Positions 26,402 to 36,537 of a DNA stretch of 64,000 nucleotides are shown here, piece after piece. This DNA is from Haloquadratum walsbyi J07HQW1 (GTDB lineage Archaea; Halobacteriota; Halobacteria; Halobacteriales; Haloferacaceae). The DNA lies in the NCBI GenBank assembly GCA_000415965.1, contig KE356560.1, positions 2,229,501 to 2,293,500 on the forward strand. Reading direction: 5' to 3'. Position 1 is the first letter of the stretch. Each line of letters opens with the position of its first letter. The notes below the pieces were generated by a model. The model searched no databases. It was given only the letters and a program-made list of their open reading frames with translations, and was not told the DNA's origin. The position numbers were made by a program, and so were the translations under genes.

Positions 26402-26539
26402 ATGAGTGTAATTTGATAGATGGGTAGGTTCACCCGAAATCTAATTGGACAGTTTGGACGTATGATGTCGGGTCACACAGTATGATATTTGTCATGGAGC
26501 GTTATAACTGTCATAATTGCAGCGATAGCCTGTGATAGG

Positions 26540-28255
26540 TTATTGCAACTCGACTGTATTGAGGAAAGGTCCACCGACAGATGTGACGGTGTAACTATCA
26601 GAGACAACGGCCTCGTTGACACCGCGAAGTGTCTGTGCATAATCAATGAATACCCATGGTGCTTCCTCATGTGCAATCCGATTTGCTTCGACATACAGTT
26701 CCTCACGTGTCGCATCATCGTAGCTTCGCTGTGCCTCACGCACAAGTGACATATATTCAGAATGTGCCCATCCGGCAACATTCAGTGCACTGTATCTTTC
26801 AGTGTCAAAGCTGACCCAGTTTTGTTCGTCCGGTACAGCGTCGAGAGGGACTTTCGGATCAAGCAGCACATACATGAAATTATCAGGATCCGCATTATCG
26901 GTGTACCATCCAAGGAAACAGGCGTCATGTCGCCCCTGATCCGTGTAGCTGAGATATGATGAGAACGTTGAGAACTGATTAATTTCGACGGTAAGCCCAA
27001 TTTCTTCGAGATCCGAGCGGACTTGGTTTGCTGTTTCGACCGGACTTGGATTGTACCCACGCGGATTTGAGAATGTGGCAAGCTCAAACTCAAATCCGTC
27101 ACCGTAGCCAGCCTCTTGAAGCAGACGACGGGCTTCATCCTTATCGGTTGGATATGCTTCGAGGTCCTCATTATGTCCAAGAACGTCCGGTGGGAGCGGC
27201 TGATCAGCTGTCGTTGCGAATCCCTGATAGATGCTGTCAACGATGGCCTGAGTATTAACAGCGTATGAAATAGCTCGACGAACCTGTCGATTGCGGAACT
27301 CCTCACGACGGGATTGATTCATTGCCATATAGCCGACGTTGATTCCATTCTTCGAGGCAAGACGTGCGGACCCAGCGCTTTCGAGTTGCTGGGAGGATTG
27401 TGAATCAAGATTATCAGTAATGTGTGAGTTTCCATTAATCACATCCTGTACCCGTGTTGAGTTCTGACCAATCGTCTTAAATACGACCTGCTCGACATTC
27501 GGTCCGTTCCCCCAGTAATCGGCGTTAGCCGAGAGAAGTACCCGTTGGTTACTATTATCAAGTTCCGAAAATTCGAAGGCGCCAGTTCCTTGTGGCTCTG
27601 TCCCAAGCTGTACCTGATTATCAAGTGACTCGATTTGTGCCTTCGAGAGAATCGCAGCTGCAAACATCGCGAGATTACGCAAAAATGGTGCATACTGCTG
27701 TTTGAGCTCAATCGTTACCTCATACTCCCCAGTGGCTTCGATTGTATCTACCCAGTTGCCAAAGGTAAAGGGTCCATATCCTGACCGATTTTCATCGCCA
27801 AGATAATGTTCATATTCGCTATCAGTGAACCGGCGAATTGTCGCGCGAACATCAGCTGCGGTGAATGATTCGCCATTGTGGAATGTTACATCCTCGCGGA
27901 GTGTGAGTGTCGCTGTTGTTCCCTCAAGTGAGTACTCTGTTGCAAGCCCATCCCGGAGTTGTCCACCGCTCCCAGGAGTGAATCCGACGAGCTGATCGTA
28001 GATCTGATTCGAAACTTTAGCGACCTCACCGCTCGTCGTTTGCTGTGGGTCGTAATTTTGTGGATGATCACCACGGGCATACACAAGCGTTCCACTCAGG
28101 TCGGAGTCACCTCCGCTATCACTCGATGCGTCCGTCTCTGCTGTCTCATCGCTTGCGCTTTCGTTATCCCCTCCTGAACACCCTGCAAGGGTTGCTGCTG
28201 CTGCGGCACTTCCAGCGGTCGTAAGAAAGGTTCGCCGATCTATATTAGAGGACAT
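26540..28255 (-). CDS. dppA: peptide ABC transporter substrate-binding lipoprotein DppA
   Basis: A 571-residue SBP_bac_5 extracytoplasmic binding protein. From ATG 28255 the N-terminus has a Tat signal (RRTFLTTAGSAAAAATLAGC) ending in a lipobox with Cys26, then an acidic Ser/Asp linker, so it is exported folded and lipid-anchored, as is common in haloarchaea. Mature features include LREDVTFHNGESFTAADV and YAVNTQAIVDSIYQG, typical of OppA/DppA. An in-frame codon at 28273 would add six residues before the Tat motif. The gene lies behind the fused ATPase gene. Confidence 0.93.
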   Translation of the reverse strand: MSSNIDRRTFLTTAGSAAAAATLAGCSGGDNESASDETAETDASSDSGGDSDLSGTLVYARGDHPQNYDPQQTTSGEVAKVSNQIYDQLVGFTPGSGGQLRDGLATEYSLEGTTATLTLREDVTFHNGESFTAADVRATIRRFTDSEYEHYLGDENRSGYGPFTFGNWVDTIEATGEYEVTIELKQQYAPFLRNLAMFAAAILSKAQIESLDNQVQLGTEPQGTGAFEFSELDNSNQRVLLSANADYWGNGPNVEQVVFKTIGQNSTRVQDVINGNSHITDNLDSQSSQQLESAGSARLASKNGINVGYMAMNQSRREEFRNRQVRRAISYAVNTQAIVDSIYQGFATTADQPLPPDVLGHNEDLEAYPTDKDEARRLLQEAGYGDGFEFELATFSNPRGYNPSPVETANQVRSDLEEIGLTVEINQFSTFSSYLSYTDQGRHDACFLGWYTDNADPDNFMYVLLDPKVPLDAVPDEQNWVSFDTERYSALNVAGWAHSEYMSLVREAQRSYDDATREELYVEANRIAHEEAPWVFIDYAQTLRGVNEAVVSDSYTVTSVGGPFLNTVELQ

Positions 28256-28383
28256 AGGTATATTGATACACACCGAGAGAGTCTGTTAAATGTTGCGTTA
28301 ATTACTCTTTTTGGAACACAGTGACATCATCACTGCGAATAGTTTTCAATGGATAATATACGTCGCTTGTGGATTCAAAACTA

Positions 28384-30945
28384 TCAGTCTGTGTTTGACT
28401 GTCGAACGCCAGCATGCGTCGTCGTGTCAGTATCAGTGTCAATATCTGTATCAGTATCTGCGTCTGCTATCTCAAGTGGCTCAGCATTCATGTTGTCATC
28501 GTATCGATGACAGGCGGTTAGATGCATATCTTTCGTAGTCGATGTATCGGATATCAACGAGACACTTTCTGTCGACGTTTCGAATGCTGGTGATTGCTGC
28601 TCACAGACGCTTGCGAAGCGCTCATGAAGCTGCGCTGTGGCTGTCTCAAAGTCACCGTTCACAACTGCTTTGAGCGCAGTATTCACCACGCGACGGTTCT
28701 CTCCGCTGAGTGAATTATCAATATATCGCTCAGAGAGGGTATCGATAAGGGCATCTGCATCTGTCACGCCCGTTTCTTCCTGAATTGCGTCGACATCGAT
28801 GGCTGCATCGGACACACGTTCGCGTAATGTCATTATATCACGGTACGTTGATTGATCAATTTCAATATCATCGGGCGGAATAACCTCGGGACATCTCGTC
28901 CGGAAATGACACCCTGAAGGTGGGTCAATCGGGGATGGAACATCGCCATCAAGAATTACACGGTCTGTTTGTGCTGTTGGGTCTGGAACAGGAATTGCAG
29001 ACAGCAGTGCGCGGGTGTATGGATGCTGTGGCGTCGCAAAGAGTGTGTCTGTTGGTGCAATCTCAACAATTTCACCGAGATACATTACAGCGATACGGTC
29101 ACAAATATGTCTGACAACACTGAGGTCATGTGCGATAAAGAGGAATGTAAGTCCAAATTCAGATTGTAGGTCTTTGAGTAGATTAAGTATCTGAGCTTGC
29201 ACAGACACATCAAGCGCTGAGACGGGTTCATCACAGACGATGAAATCTGGGTCGACGGCAATCGCGCGGGCTATCCCAACGCGCTGTCGCTGTCCACCTG
29301 AAAGTTCATGTGGATATCGATCGCGCTGGTCTGGATCCAATCCAACAGCCTCCAGCAATTCCGTGACGCGTTGTCTGCGTGTGCTTTGAGTTGAAACATC
29401 AGTATCTGCAGGAAGATTGTGAATGCGCAGCGGTTCAGCGATAATCTGTTCGACTCTCATCCGTGGGTCAAGCGACGACATCGGATCCTGAAAGATCATC
29501 TGGAGGTCACGTCGTCGCTTGCGCAGGTCACTTTTCGACAGATCTGTGAGGTCATCGCCGGCAAAGACTACCCGACCATCTGTCGGTTCGAGTAATTGAA
29601 GAATGCTCTGTCCAGTCGTTGACTTTCCACAACCTGACTCACCGACTAACCCGACTGTTTCTCCTTCATATACTGTTAAATCAACACCATCGACAGCTTT
29701 GACACGCTCAGCATCTAATCCAAGATATTCATCAAGGAGGCTCTCCGATCGTGAAAAGTGCTTTTGAAGCCCTTCGACCTCAAGAATAGGCTCACTGGTT
29801 TGTGTTGTCGTCTCAGCCGTGAGATCTGTCTCTGTTCCATACGCATCTTCATTAAATTCATCAAGAATACACTTTGCGTGGTGGTCAATATCTGTGGGAC
29901 CATGTTGACGAGATGCAATCTCGCCGGTACGACACGCTGGCTCTGCCCATGGACACCGTGGGGCAAAATGACATCCCTCTGGCATATCGATGAGATCTGG
30001 GACATTCCCATCGATCGGCGTCAGGCGGTCACGATTTGCTGTGGGAATCGACTCGAGTAAGGCATACGTGTATGGATGTGATGGATTTGCAAAGATCTCC
30101 TCAACAGGACCTTCCTCGACAATCTCACCGGCGTACATCACAGCAACACGATCACATGTCTCGGCAACGACCCCGAGGTCGTGTGTAATAAATAACACAC
30201 CCATACCAAGGTCAGCCTGAAGTTCATTTATTAATTCAAGAATCTGTGCTTGGATTGTAACGTCAAGCGCCGTTGTTGGCTCATCTGCGATAAGGACATT
30301 CGGTTGACATGCAAGTGCAATTGCGATGAGGACCCGTTGTCGCATCCCACCAGAAAACTCATGTGGATACTCATCAATTCGCGAGGCAGGCTCTGAGATA
30401 CCTACCTGTGAGAGAACATCGATTGTACGCTCAACAACGGCATCGTCCGGGTTGGATCTGATGCGAGTGAGCATCTCACGAATCGCATTAATCCATGTGT
30501 CTTCTTTGCGATTACCGAATTGGTGTAACTGGAGAGACTCAGCCACCTGTTCGCCGACGGTCAGTGCCGGATTCAGTGAGGTCATTGGATCTTGGAAGAT
30601 CATACTCATCTCCGCACCACGGACCGACCGAAGTGCCTCCTCTGGTGCTTCAGTCAGCAGAATCTGATCACCATTGATAAATGAGAGATCGGTATATTGA
30701 CTTCGAAATGTCTCTGCGAGCGATGCAGATTGGAGTGTTACCTTTCCTCCAGTGACTTGACCGGGATCATCTATCAGCCCCATTGCTGAGAGAGCGGTAA
30801 CACTTTTTCCACTACCAGATTCACCAACGAGTCCAACAGTCTCTCCAGCATGAATATCAAGTGACACGCCATCAACTGCTTTGACCTGTCCACGCTCAGT
30901 GGAAAACTGCGTACGGAGTTCTGACAGTGAGAGAACCGGGGACAT
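28384..30945 (-). CDS. fused dipeptide ABC transporter ATPases DppD-DppF
   Basis: An 853-residue protein with two complete ABC ATPase domains that normally occur as separate DppD and DppF. Domain 1 has GESGSGKSV near residue 40, FSGGMRQRV and [11 protein letters not shown], then [10 protein letters not shown]. Domain 2 has GESGCGKST near residue 430, LSGGQRQRV and CDEPVSALD, then [10 protein letters not shown]. Cys-containing peptide-transporter tails ([24 protein letters not shown]) follow each domain. The last 130 residues are a helical, acidic extension ending in a DTDTDID-type microsatellite-coded run. It is first in the operon, ahead of dppA, dppB and dppC. Confidence 0.93.
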   Translation of the reverse strand: MSPVLSLSELRTQFSTERGQVKAVDGVSLDIHAGETVGLVGESGSGKSVTALSAMGLIDDPGQVTGGKVTLQSASLAETFRSQYTDLSFINGDQILLTEAPEEALRSVRGAEMSMIFQDPMTSLNPALTVGEQVAESLQLHQFGNRKEDTWINAIREMLTRIRSNPDDAVVERTIDVLSQVGISEPASRIDEYPHEFSGGMRQRVLIAIALACQPNVLIADEPTTALDVTIQAQILELINELQADLGMGVLFITHDLGVVAETCDRVAVMYAGEIVEEGPVEEIFANPSHPYTYALLESIPTANRDRLTPIDGNVPDLIDMPEGCHFAPRCPWAEPACRTGEIASRQHGPTDIDHHAKCILDEFNEDAYGTETDLTAETTTQTSEPILEVEGLQKHFSRSESLLDEYLGLDAERVKAVDGVDLTVYEGETVGLVGESGCGKSTTGQSILQLLEPTDGRVVFAGDDLTDLSKSDLRKRRRDLQMIFQDPMSSLDPRMRVEQIIAEPLRIHNLPADTDVSTQSTRRQRVTELLEAVGLDPDQRDRYPHELSGGQRQRVGIARAIAVDPDFIVCDEPVSALDVSVQAQILNLLKDLQSEFGLTFLFIAHDLSVVRHICDRIAVMYLGEIVEIAPTDTLFATPQHPYTRALLSAIPVPDPTAQTDRVILDGDVPSPIDPPSGCHFRTRCPEVIPPDDIEIDQSTYRDIMTLRERVSDAAIDVDAIQEETGVTDADALIDTLSERYIDNSLSGENRRVVNTALKAVVNGDFETATAQLHERFASVCEQQSPAFETSTESVSLISDTSTTKDMHLTACHRYDDNMNAEPLEIADADTDTDIDTDTDTTTHAGVRQSNTD

Positions 30946-31027
30946 ATCTTCATCGTCGTTGCTTCGACGGAAAATACCTTTTCACACCTGCGAGAGGGCA
31001 GATACGGAGACACGCGCTAAGCGAACG

Positions 31028-31033
31028 TTTATT
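31028..31033 (+). promoter_or_regulatory. TATA-like box for the 31.06-kb gene
   Basis: TTTATT 26-31 nt before ATG 31059, in the divergent region with the dpp operon. Confidence 0.5.
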
Positions 31034-31058
31034 CGCCTCCCGAAGTCGAAAGAAGAAT

Positions 31059-31688
31059 ATGGATGATAGACAAGCAGAGTCAGACTCACATATCAGGAAC
31101 ACAACGACAGGTGTGAGTGAAAACGCTGATCACCCAATGACCGGTCATAATGATCGCTGGGAAACTATCATCGATGAAATGTCGGCTACAGCGACGGAGT
31201 ATCGCAACGCAGGGTGGAAGACTCTTGAGTTACATCCAGGTGATATACTTCCGCTTCCATCAGAAAACGGGACTGATAGAACAGATCTCGACTCCTCAGA
31301 GAGCGCTGATCACACACCCACAGAGGAGAGTACAACTCAAGATACATCTGAATCCCATACGCGCGTCGGCTTGGATATCATTATTCCTGATAACGAGTTT
31401 ACTCAACTTGCCGAGATAACAAGCGGCGAAACGTTTGATGAATATGAGTCGTTTCGGGCGGAGAAAGGAGACGTAGTATTTGTCGTTGCTGCAATCAAAG
31501 CATCGGCTAGTGATACTGTTGTATTTGTGCCACTGTATTATCAAGCGAGTGATGCAGAACGGATGACCCAGCGCGCAATAACACGCGGTGAAATCAAGTT
31601 ATTTGTTCGACCTCTCAGCAATGATCGGCAGGTCGTGTTCTCACAGTCACGTCCGGAGCTGTTGCTCCCGGCTGAGTTTGAAACGTAA
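31059..31688 (+). CDS. conserved haloarchaeal protein (DUF7529-like)
   Basis: 209 residues from ATG 31059 (MDDRQAESDSH). An acidic disordered lead is followed by a conserved-looking helix WETIIDEMSATATEYRNAGW and LELHPGDILPL, a second acidic linker, then a beta-rich domain GLDIIIPDNEFTQLAEI ... VVFVPLYYQASDAERM. It is soluble, with no cofactor motif. I recall similar haloarchaeal proteins of unknown function; the DUF number is uncertain. Divergent from the dpp operon. The TATA-like box supports this start over the upstream in-frame codon at 30927. Confidence 0.7.
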   Translation: MDDRQAESDSHIRNTTTGVSENADHPMTGHNDRWETIIDEMSATATEYRNAGWKTLELHPGDILPLPSENGTDRTDLDSSESADHTPTEESTTQDTSESHTRVGLDIIIPDNEFTQLAEITSGETFDEYESFRAEKGDVVFVVAAIKASASDTVVFVPLYYQASDAERMTQRAITRGEIKLFVRPLSNDRQVVFSQSRPELLLPAEFET

Positions 31689-31752
31689 TATCAGACACCC
31701 ATGAACAAGTCTTGAACGCACCCGGCGTTTCTCAACCATGATTGTGATCACA

Positions 31753-32181
31753 CTAGTTATGTCTCTGATTAACTCGGCGCACTCGCATCGCTAATGCGAC
31801 TCCCCCAATGACTGATCCACTCCCAACGCTTCCGTAGAGTGTCCACTGACCAAGATTGAATGGTGTTGTTCGCATCGACTGGACCCGCCGCTGGTGATAT
31901 TCGGCATATGTGACATTCTGACACGCAGCAACTGCTGTGTGATTCAGTGGCTGTCGCATCAGACCAATTCCGCCGTCAACAAGACGGGTATCACTCGCAA
32001 GTTCCCCACAGTTACGCTGGAGGTCCTCATACGCTGTCTGTGTCGCAGTTGCTATGTTTGCGTATGTGATACCCACAAGTACACTGATTCCAAACAGAAC
32101 GATGAATAAAGAAATCACGATTGATTCCCGATGGGTGCTCGTCTCCGGATCAATTTCTACTGTTGATTGATCATCGCTCAT
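31753..32181 (-). CDS. two-helix membrane protein, unknown
   Basis: 142 residues from ATG 32181 (MSDDQSTVEIDPETSTH). One hydrophobic helix IVISLFIVLFGISVLVGITY, a 65-residue outside loop with two cysteines (QRNCGELA, AACQNV) that could form a disulfide, then a weaker second helix YGSVGSGSVIGGVALAM and a basic tail. The longer frame from 32256 is not supported. No family recognised. It is divergently oriented to mutY. Confidence 0.6.
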   Translation of the reverse strand: MSDDQSTVEIDPETSTHRESIVISLFIVLFGISVLVGITYANIATATQTAYEDLQRNCGELASDTRLVDGGIGLMRQPLNHTAVAACQNVTYAEYHQRRVQSMRTTPFNLGQWTLYGSVGSGSVIGGVALAMRVRRVNQRHN

Positions 32182-32394
32182 GGCATACTCTCTCGTGAAT
32201 ACATTGATATCTGCTATCTGTTGATCCCTGTTATCCCACCAATGAGACGAAAGCAAACAATTGTACTAATAGAAAGGGAAACGGCTGAGTAAAAGCACTG
32301 ATATTCTTCTCTGCGCTCACGCAGAGAAATCTCCTGGTATGTTATCGCATAATAGAACACAACGCACAAATTTATTCCGACTGAGTAACTGATG

Positions 32395-33414
32395 ATGAGT
32401 GATGGGCAGGCTTCAAGCGTCGAGACACTAACAGAACACGTCGGCACGGACATCGATATCAATGCATTCCGCAGTCAATTACTCTCGTGGTATGAGACCG
32501 AGCACCGGGAGTTTCCTTGGCGAGAGACCGATGACCCGTATGCAATCCTCGTTTCGGAGGTGATGAGTCAGCAGACACAACTTGGTCGTGTTGTCGACGC
32601 CTGGAAAGACTTTATTCAACGGTGGTCCACAGTTGAGACACTCGCTGCGGCTGATCAATCTGCGGTTGTCACGTTCTGGAGCGAACACGCGCTTGGGTAT
32701 AATAACCGTGCAAAGTATTTACACGAGGCAGCGAATCAAATTGTTGATCAATACAATGGGACAGTCCCAGCTGACCCTGATGAGTTAACCTCGCTGATGG
32801 GTGTTGGACCGTACACAGCAAATGCTGTTGCCTCATTTGCGTTTAATAATGGTGATGCTGTGGTTGACACGAACGTTGAGCGTGTTTTATATCGTGTGTT
32901 CAAGCAGGTTCGACAGGCAGATGATCCACCATATGAGCTGATTGCGAATGCAGTTTTACCAACAGACAAATCACGGATTTGGAATAATGCGATCATGGAA
33001 CTCGGTGGAGTTGCCTGTGAGAAAACACCACGGTGTGATGAGGCTCACTGCCCACTGCGACAATGGTGTCACGCATATCAGACGGGTGATTTTACTGCGC
33101 CTGATGTACCGACACAGCCGTCATTCGAGGGAAGTCGTCGACAATTTCGTGGGCGTATTGTACGAACACTTGGAGAGCATGGACAGTTATCACTCGATAC
33201 ACTTGGTCATCGGATTCGTGTCGATTATACCCCAGACGGAACACATGGTCGAGATTGGCTCTATGGGATTGTCACAGATCTTGCGGATGACGGGATTGTG
33301 AGCATGAATATCGAAGTCACAGCTGCTGGAACGGCTGAGACGAACTCACCCGATATGAGTCAGGATGACAAGAGTGATGTTCCCTCGTCAATCTCTGTCA
33401 GTCTCCAGTCTTAG
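32395..33414 (+). CDS. mutY: A/G-specific adenine DNA glycosylase
   Basis: About 339 residues. It removes adenine opposite 8-oxoguanine. HhH-GPD features: REFPWRETDDPYAILVSEVM, SQQTQLGRV, LMGVGPYTANAVASFA and the catalytic Asp in AVVDTNVERVL. A four-cysteine cluster CEKTPRCDEAHCPLRQWC suits a [4Fe-4S] cluster, although its spacing (C-x5-C-x4-C-x5-C) differs from the E. coli pattern. The C-terminal 100 residues lack a clear NUDIX-like domain and look like a winged-helix followed by a disordered tail. Two adjacent ATGs (32392, 32395) are possible. A TATA-like ATTTATT is at 32370-32376. Confidence 0.92.
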   Translation: MSDGQASSVETLTEHVGTDIDINAFRSQLLSWYETEHREFPWRETDDPYAILVSEVMSQQTQLGRVVDAWKDFIQRWSTVETLAAADQSAVVTFWSEHALGYNNRAKYLHEAANQIVDQYNGTVPADPDELTSLMGVGPYTANAVASFAFNNGDAVVDTNVERVLYRVFKQVRQADDPPYELIANAVLPTDKSRIWNNAIMELGGVACEKTPRCDEAHCPLRQWCHAYQTGDFTAPDVPTQPSFEGSRRQFRGRIVRTLGEHGQLSLDTLGHRIRVDYTPDGTHGRDWLYGIVTDLADDGIVSMNIEVTAAGTAETNSPDMSQDDKSDVPSSISVSLQS

Positions 33415-33679
33415 AGACGAGAAGTGAGAGTGTCATGACTGTTAATACCGCATGTGTGACTCTCAGTGTGATTGTGCCGTGTATACTCCGAAATGACGGA
33501 ACGCACAAATTGGCGTTTAAACGCTGATGTGCTCAACTGTGATTTCACAGCGAATGCTCAATAATAGTGCCAACTACTGTCAAGCATAATAGTATCAGAC
33601 AGCTGTTGTGTATTTGTGTGCTGATTGTCGATGTCTCTTTGCTTGGACTCGACTCTCTTCATCGGCGACATCAGTGCGA
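33415..33679. other. intergenic, no supported gene
   Basis: A/T-rich DNA between mutY and a tiny membrane gene. A short tract CGGAACGCACAAATTGGCG at about 33496 faintly resembles the D repeat but extends no further. Confidence 0.4.
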
Positions 33680-33685
33680 TTTAAA
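33680..33685 (+). promoter_or_regulatory. TATA-like box of the 37-residue membrane gene
   Basis: TTTAAA in GCGATTTAAATGAC, 24-29 nt before ATG 33709, as expected for a leaderless transcript. Confidence 0.5.
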
Positions 33686-33708
33686 TGACACACCACAAAT
33701 TGTAGCGT

Positions 33709-33822
33709 ATGCTCATCCTTGAGGTAACAGGCGAACCGCTTCCAATTGCAGAGACTGGTGGTGTTATACTGATAGTCGGTATTGCAATGACGGTTGGATG
33801 GCTTGCATATCTGTATCGTTAG
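33709..33822 (+). CDS. 37-residue single-pass membrane protein
   Basis: An ATG-to-TAG frame encoding MLILEVTGEPLPIAETGG followed by one hydrophobic helix (VILIVGIAMTVGWLAYLYR). The helix is long enough to span a membrane with a basic end. The well-placed TATA-like box 24-29 nt upstream suggests real expression from a leaderless mRNA. The function is unknown. It is convergent with the CinA-like gene. Confidence 0.55.
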   Translation: MLILEVTGEPLPIAETGGVILIVGIAMTVGWLAYLYR

Positions 33823-33886
33823 CGATTATCTCAGCGACTGTATGTTATCCGCGAATATTCAGAGCGGTGACACTCGGATCTATTGT

Positions 33887-34594
33887 TTATGCTGTTTCAT
33901 CATCAGTGTCTGCCACTGACACACGCGCTGTAAGCCATCGTCGAGCAGCAGCAACTGCTTCGGGATCAGTGCTCGTTAGCTTCACTCGAACACACTCACC
34001 CGGGTAGCTTCCAACTGTCACCGCAAACTGCTCTCGGAGGTCTGCAATTCGGTCAATTAACTCGCTTTCATACTCATCAATTGCGACTGTCTCTGTTACT
34101 GTCTGCTCACCTGAGAATTCCGCCGCAACAGAATCAAACATAGCTTGCATCTCTGCTGGAACCCCTGGGAAAGCATATATTCCTTCGACGACTGCGCCAG
34201 GAGCGACACCGACTTCATTCGGCAACATCCGTGCACAACGTGGAAGTGCAGTCGTTCCATCAGCAAGATCATCAGCAGCGTATCCCTTCTCAGTGGTCAA
34301 CCACTCTTGAGCAGCGGTGTGTGGTTCGACTGGTCGACCGACAGCCGCCGCGATTCCCTCCATTGTGACATCATCATGCGTCGGTCCTAATCCACCTGTC
34401 ACTATCACCGCATCATGCTCTGCATGGTATTCGTTTACAACACGAGCGATGTCGTCAACAACATCAGGAACAGTCGTAATACGGTCAACAGTCACCCCAC
34501 GGTCTGTTAGTTGTTCACAAATCCATGTAGCGTTCGTGTTGACGGTGTCTCCGGCGAGAATTTCGTCCCCAACTGTGACGACTGCCACGCGCAT
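33887..34594 (-). CDS. CinA-like protein, MoCF/molybdopterin-binding domain
   Basis: About 235 residues from ATG 34594 (MRVAVVTVGDEILAGDTVNTN). It matches the N-terminal MoCF domain of CinA: VIVTGGLGPTHDDVTMEGIA, MLPNEVGVAPGAVVEGIYAF and PGVPAEMQAMFD. It lacks the C-terminal nicotinamide nucleotide amidohydrolase domain of full-length CinA, as is common in archaea. The fold binds pterin- or nucleotide-like ligands; the exact reaction is unknown. An in-frame start at 34621 is less likely. Confidence 0.86.
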   Translation of the reverse strand: MRVAVVTVGDEILAGDTVNTNATWICEQLTDRGVTVDRITTVPDVVDDIARVVNEYHAEHDAVIVTGGLGPTHDDVTMEGIAAAVGRPVEPHTAAQEWLTTEKGYAADDLADGTTALPRCARMLPNEVGVAPGAVVEGIYAFPGVPAEMQAMFDSVAAEFSGEQTVTETVAIDEYESELIDRIADLREQFAVTVGSYPGECVRVKLTSTDPEAVAAARRWLTARVSVADTDDETA

Positions 34595-34712
34595 ATAGCT
34601 ACATAACGATGAGATGTACAAAAGAGACTCGGGACTCGGGAGTGAGTCTTCAAAATTGAGGGCTCAGCCCGAATGTGTGAATATCTCTGTTATCTGACAT
34701 AAAACACAGCTG

Positions 34713-35519
34713 CTACCCCATCCCGGGTGGAGGACCATCATCAAATTCGTCATCATCATCCGCTTCAACTTCAAGACCCATCTCAGTTCGTTGAGCGCGT
34801 AACCGCTGGATTTGCTGTCGATATCGTAACAATCCACCAAGACCGACAAGTAGGACAAACGCAGCAACCCCACCAAATATATAGAGATCTCGCTGGAGAT
34901 AAAAGCGGACAGAAACGACCTCAGTACTCTTGTCAATGTCGGTCCATTGAAGATGCAACTGATCCTCACTATCGATTTCAGTTTCATATCCGCCAGGTGA
35001 TGCCGTCCCGAAAACAGGGATTTCGATACGACGGTTCGGAGGTAAAATGATCTCATAACTGCCGTCAACGTATGTTGGGAGACTGAATCGCTTACGACTC
35101 CCGCCACTTGTAAATGCGATTTTCCCCGCTTCGTCGGGAGCATCTGTCGGAAGTGTAATGATGGTTTCACTTTGTGTCTGGCGGATTTCTCCACCACGTT
35201 CACGGAGTTCTGTCCCAGTGATTATTTCACCACCAGGATACCGATAACGTACAGCAGAGACGGACAATGGGTTTGTTCCCCCAAATCCGTCATTACGGAA
35301 TAACTGGATTGATGACTCATTCAGTGTAATGACAGTTCGAAACTTTGTGTTCTCTTGGATTGTAATGTGGGTGCTGCGGTCGTTTGTCCACTCATAGGAC
35401 TCTGCTGGCTCATTATCAATTTCCTCAGCAGGGACAGGACCGGTTCCAATTCCAAGACATCCACTCAACACGCCAAGGAATGCAAGTGCACAAACCGCGA
35501 GAAGGAGTCGTCGATTCAT
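34713..35519 (-). CDS. membrane-anchored lipoprotein, DUF5803-like
   Basis: 268 residues with a signal peptide ending in a lipobox (LAFLGVLSGC, Cys21), a large beta-rich outside domain (SIQLFRNDGFGGTNPLSV, GGEIITGTELRERGGEIRQ), then one transmembrane helix (LYIFGGVAAFVLLVGLGGLL) and a cytoplasmic basic-to-acidic tail. I associate it with haloarchaeal DUF5803. It lies behind DUF2110 and tfe on the same strand, an arrangement I recall from other haloarchaea. The function is unknown. Confidence 0.78.
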   Translation of the reverse strand: MNRRLLLAVCALAFLGVLSGCLGIGTGPVPAEEIDNEPAESYEWTNDRSTHITIQENTKFRTVITLNESSIQLFRNDGFGGTNPLSVSAVRYRYPGGEIITGTELRERGGEIRQTQSETIITLPTDAPDEAGKIAFTSGGSRKRFSLPTYVDGSYEIILPPNRRIEIPVFGTASPGGYETEIDSEDQLHLQWTDIDKSTEVVSVRFYLQRDLYIFGGVAAFVLLVGLGGLLRYRQQIQRLRAQRTEMGLEVEADDDDEFDDGPPPGMG

Positions 35520-35652
35520 GATATCAGTCTCATTTTATAGCTGCCGCAGTGGCACGCTGAGAGATGTAATTGAAGCGGGGCATATCGGCATGCAGAGGGT
35601 GCACAGTATTAATCCTCCGTTTGAGTCCGACGCTGTATAACACACGTTATAT

Positions 35653-36537
35653 TTAGGTAAGGACGCATTTCAATTCTGCGCGTAGATATGACCCGATACT
35701 TGCGATTAATCCAGGAGGGTCTGTATCCTCTGTGCAAATAACACTCTGTTCAAGCAATCCAAGTCGATCCACAGTGACGATATCATTAGCATGACCAGCG
35801 CGATTAATTGTTGCTCTGACCTCTCCACGTGTTGCACTATTTACATTCACCCGACCTGCACCTGGTTCTCGTGTCCACTCATACAGTTGGTCACGAGTTG
35901 AGTCAGCTAATCGTGGCGTCTCGCCAGCGACAAATCGAAGTGGCGTGTGTTGGACAACACCAAATCGATCACGAATCTGTGTTGGTGAGCCCTGTCCAAG
36001 TCCAAGTTCAGAGGCTGGAATCGTGACATATTCGTCGCCAACGTCAAGTGTCCACCCGCTTTCGTTCCATGAATCAAGTGTCCCGGTATATATGTCTCCA
36101 TCTGTTCGTTTCGGGGATGCGTAAATCTCTCCCCATGTCTCTGCAAGGAGGTTTGACGCAGCCGTCGCATCTCCCCCAGTAAGTGTGACGAGAATAAATT
36201 CGTCGTCGCGAATATCAATACTCCAAGAGACGGTGAGCCCGCCGATATCGTTCTCGATCAATGATCCCATGCTGTCAAGCGCACGGTCACGGGCACTGCC
36301 GTCGACATAGCATTTCGTCCCGAGAGTAACCTTGACACGAGCAGTATCAGCATCGGTGTCGGTATCGGTGTTATCGCGTATCTGGGTATGATTACGCTTT
36401 CCCGTCTGGTTACTATCTGTTATATTACCCACAGATGAATCATCAAAATTATCGTCACTATCAGCCATGACATGCTGATCGGGGGAGGAGCAATGCTGTT
36501 TGAGAGCATCTCCTGAGATGGGGGCTTCGTCTCCCAT
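35653..36537 (-). CDS. DUF2110 family protein
   Basis: 294 residues. A 70-residue acidic, low-complexity lead precedes the conserved core starting VKVTLGTKCYVDGSARDRAL and including YTGTLDSWNESGWTLDVGDE and VNVNSATRGEVRATINRAGH. Members occur next to tfe in haloarchaea and other Euryarchaeota; the function is unproven, with transcription-related roles suggested only by context. ATG 36537 overlaps the tfe stop by one base (TGATG), so the two are translationally coupled. The lead is encoded partly by GTATCG-type repeats (about 36350-36372). Confidence 0.82.
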   Translation of the reverse strand: MGDEAPISGDALKQHCSSPDQHVMADSDDNFDDSSVGNITDSNQTGKRNHTQIRDNTDTDTDADTARVKVTLGTKCYVDGSARDRALDSMGSLIENDIGGLTVSWSIDIRDDEFILVTLTGGDATAASNLLAETWGEIYASPKRTDGDIYTGTLDSWNESGWTLDVGDEYVTIPASELGLGQGSPTQIRDRFGVVQHTPLRFVAGETPRLADSTRDQLYEWTREPGAGRVNVNSATRGEVRATINRAGHANDIVTVDRLGLLEQSVICTEDTDPPGLIASIGSYLRAELKCVLT

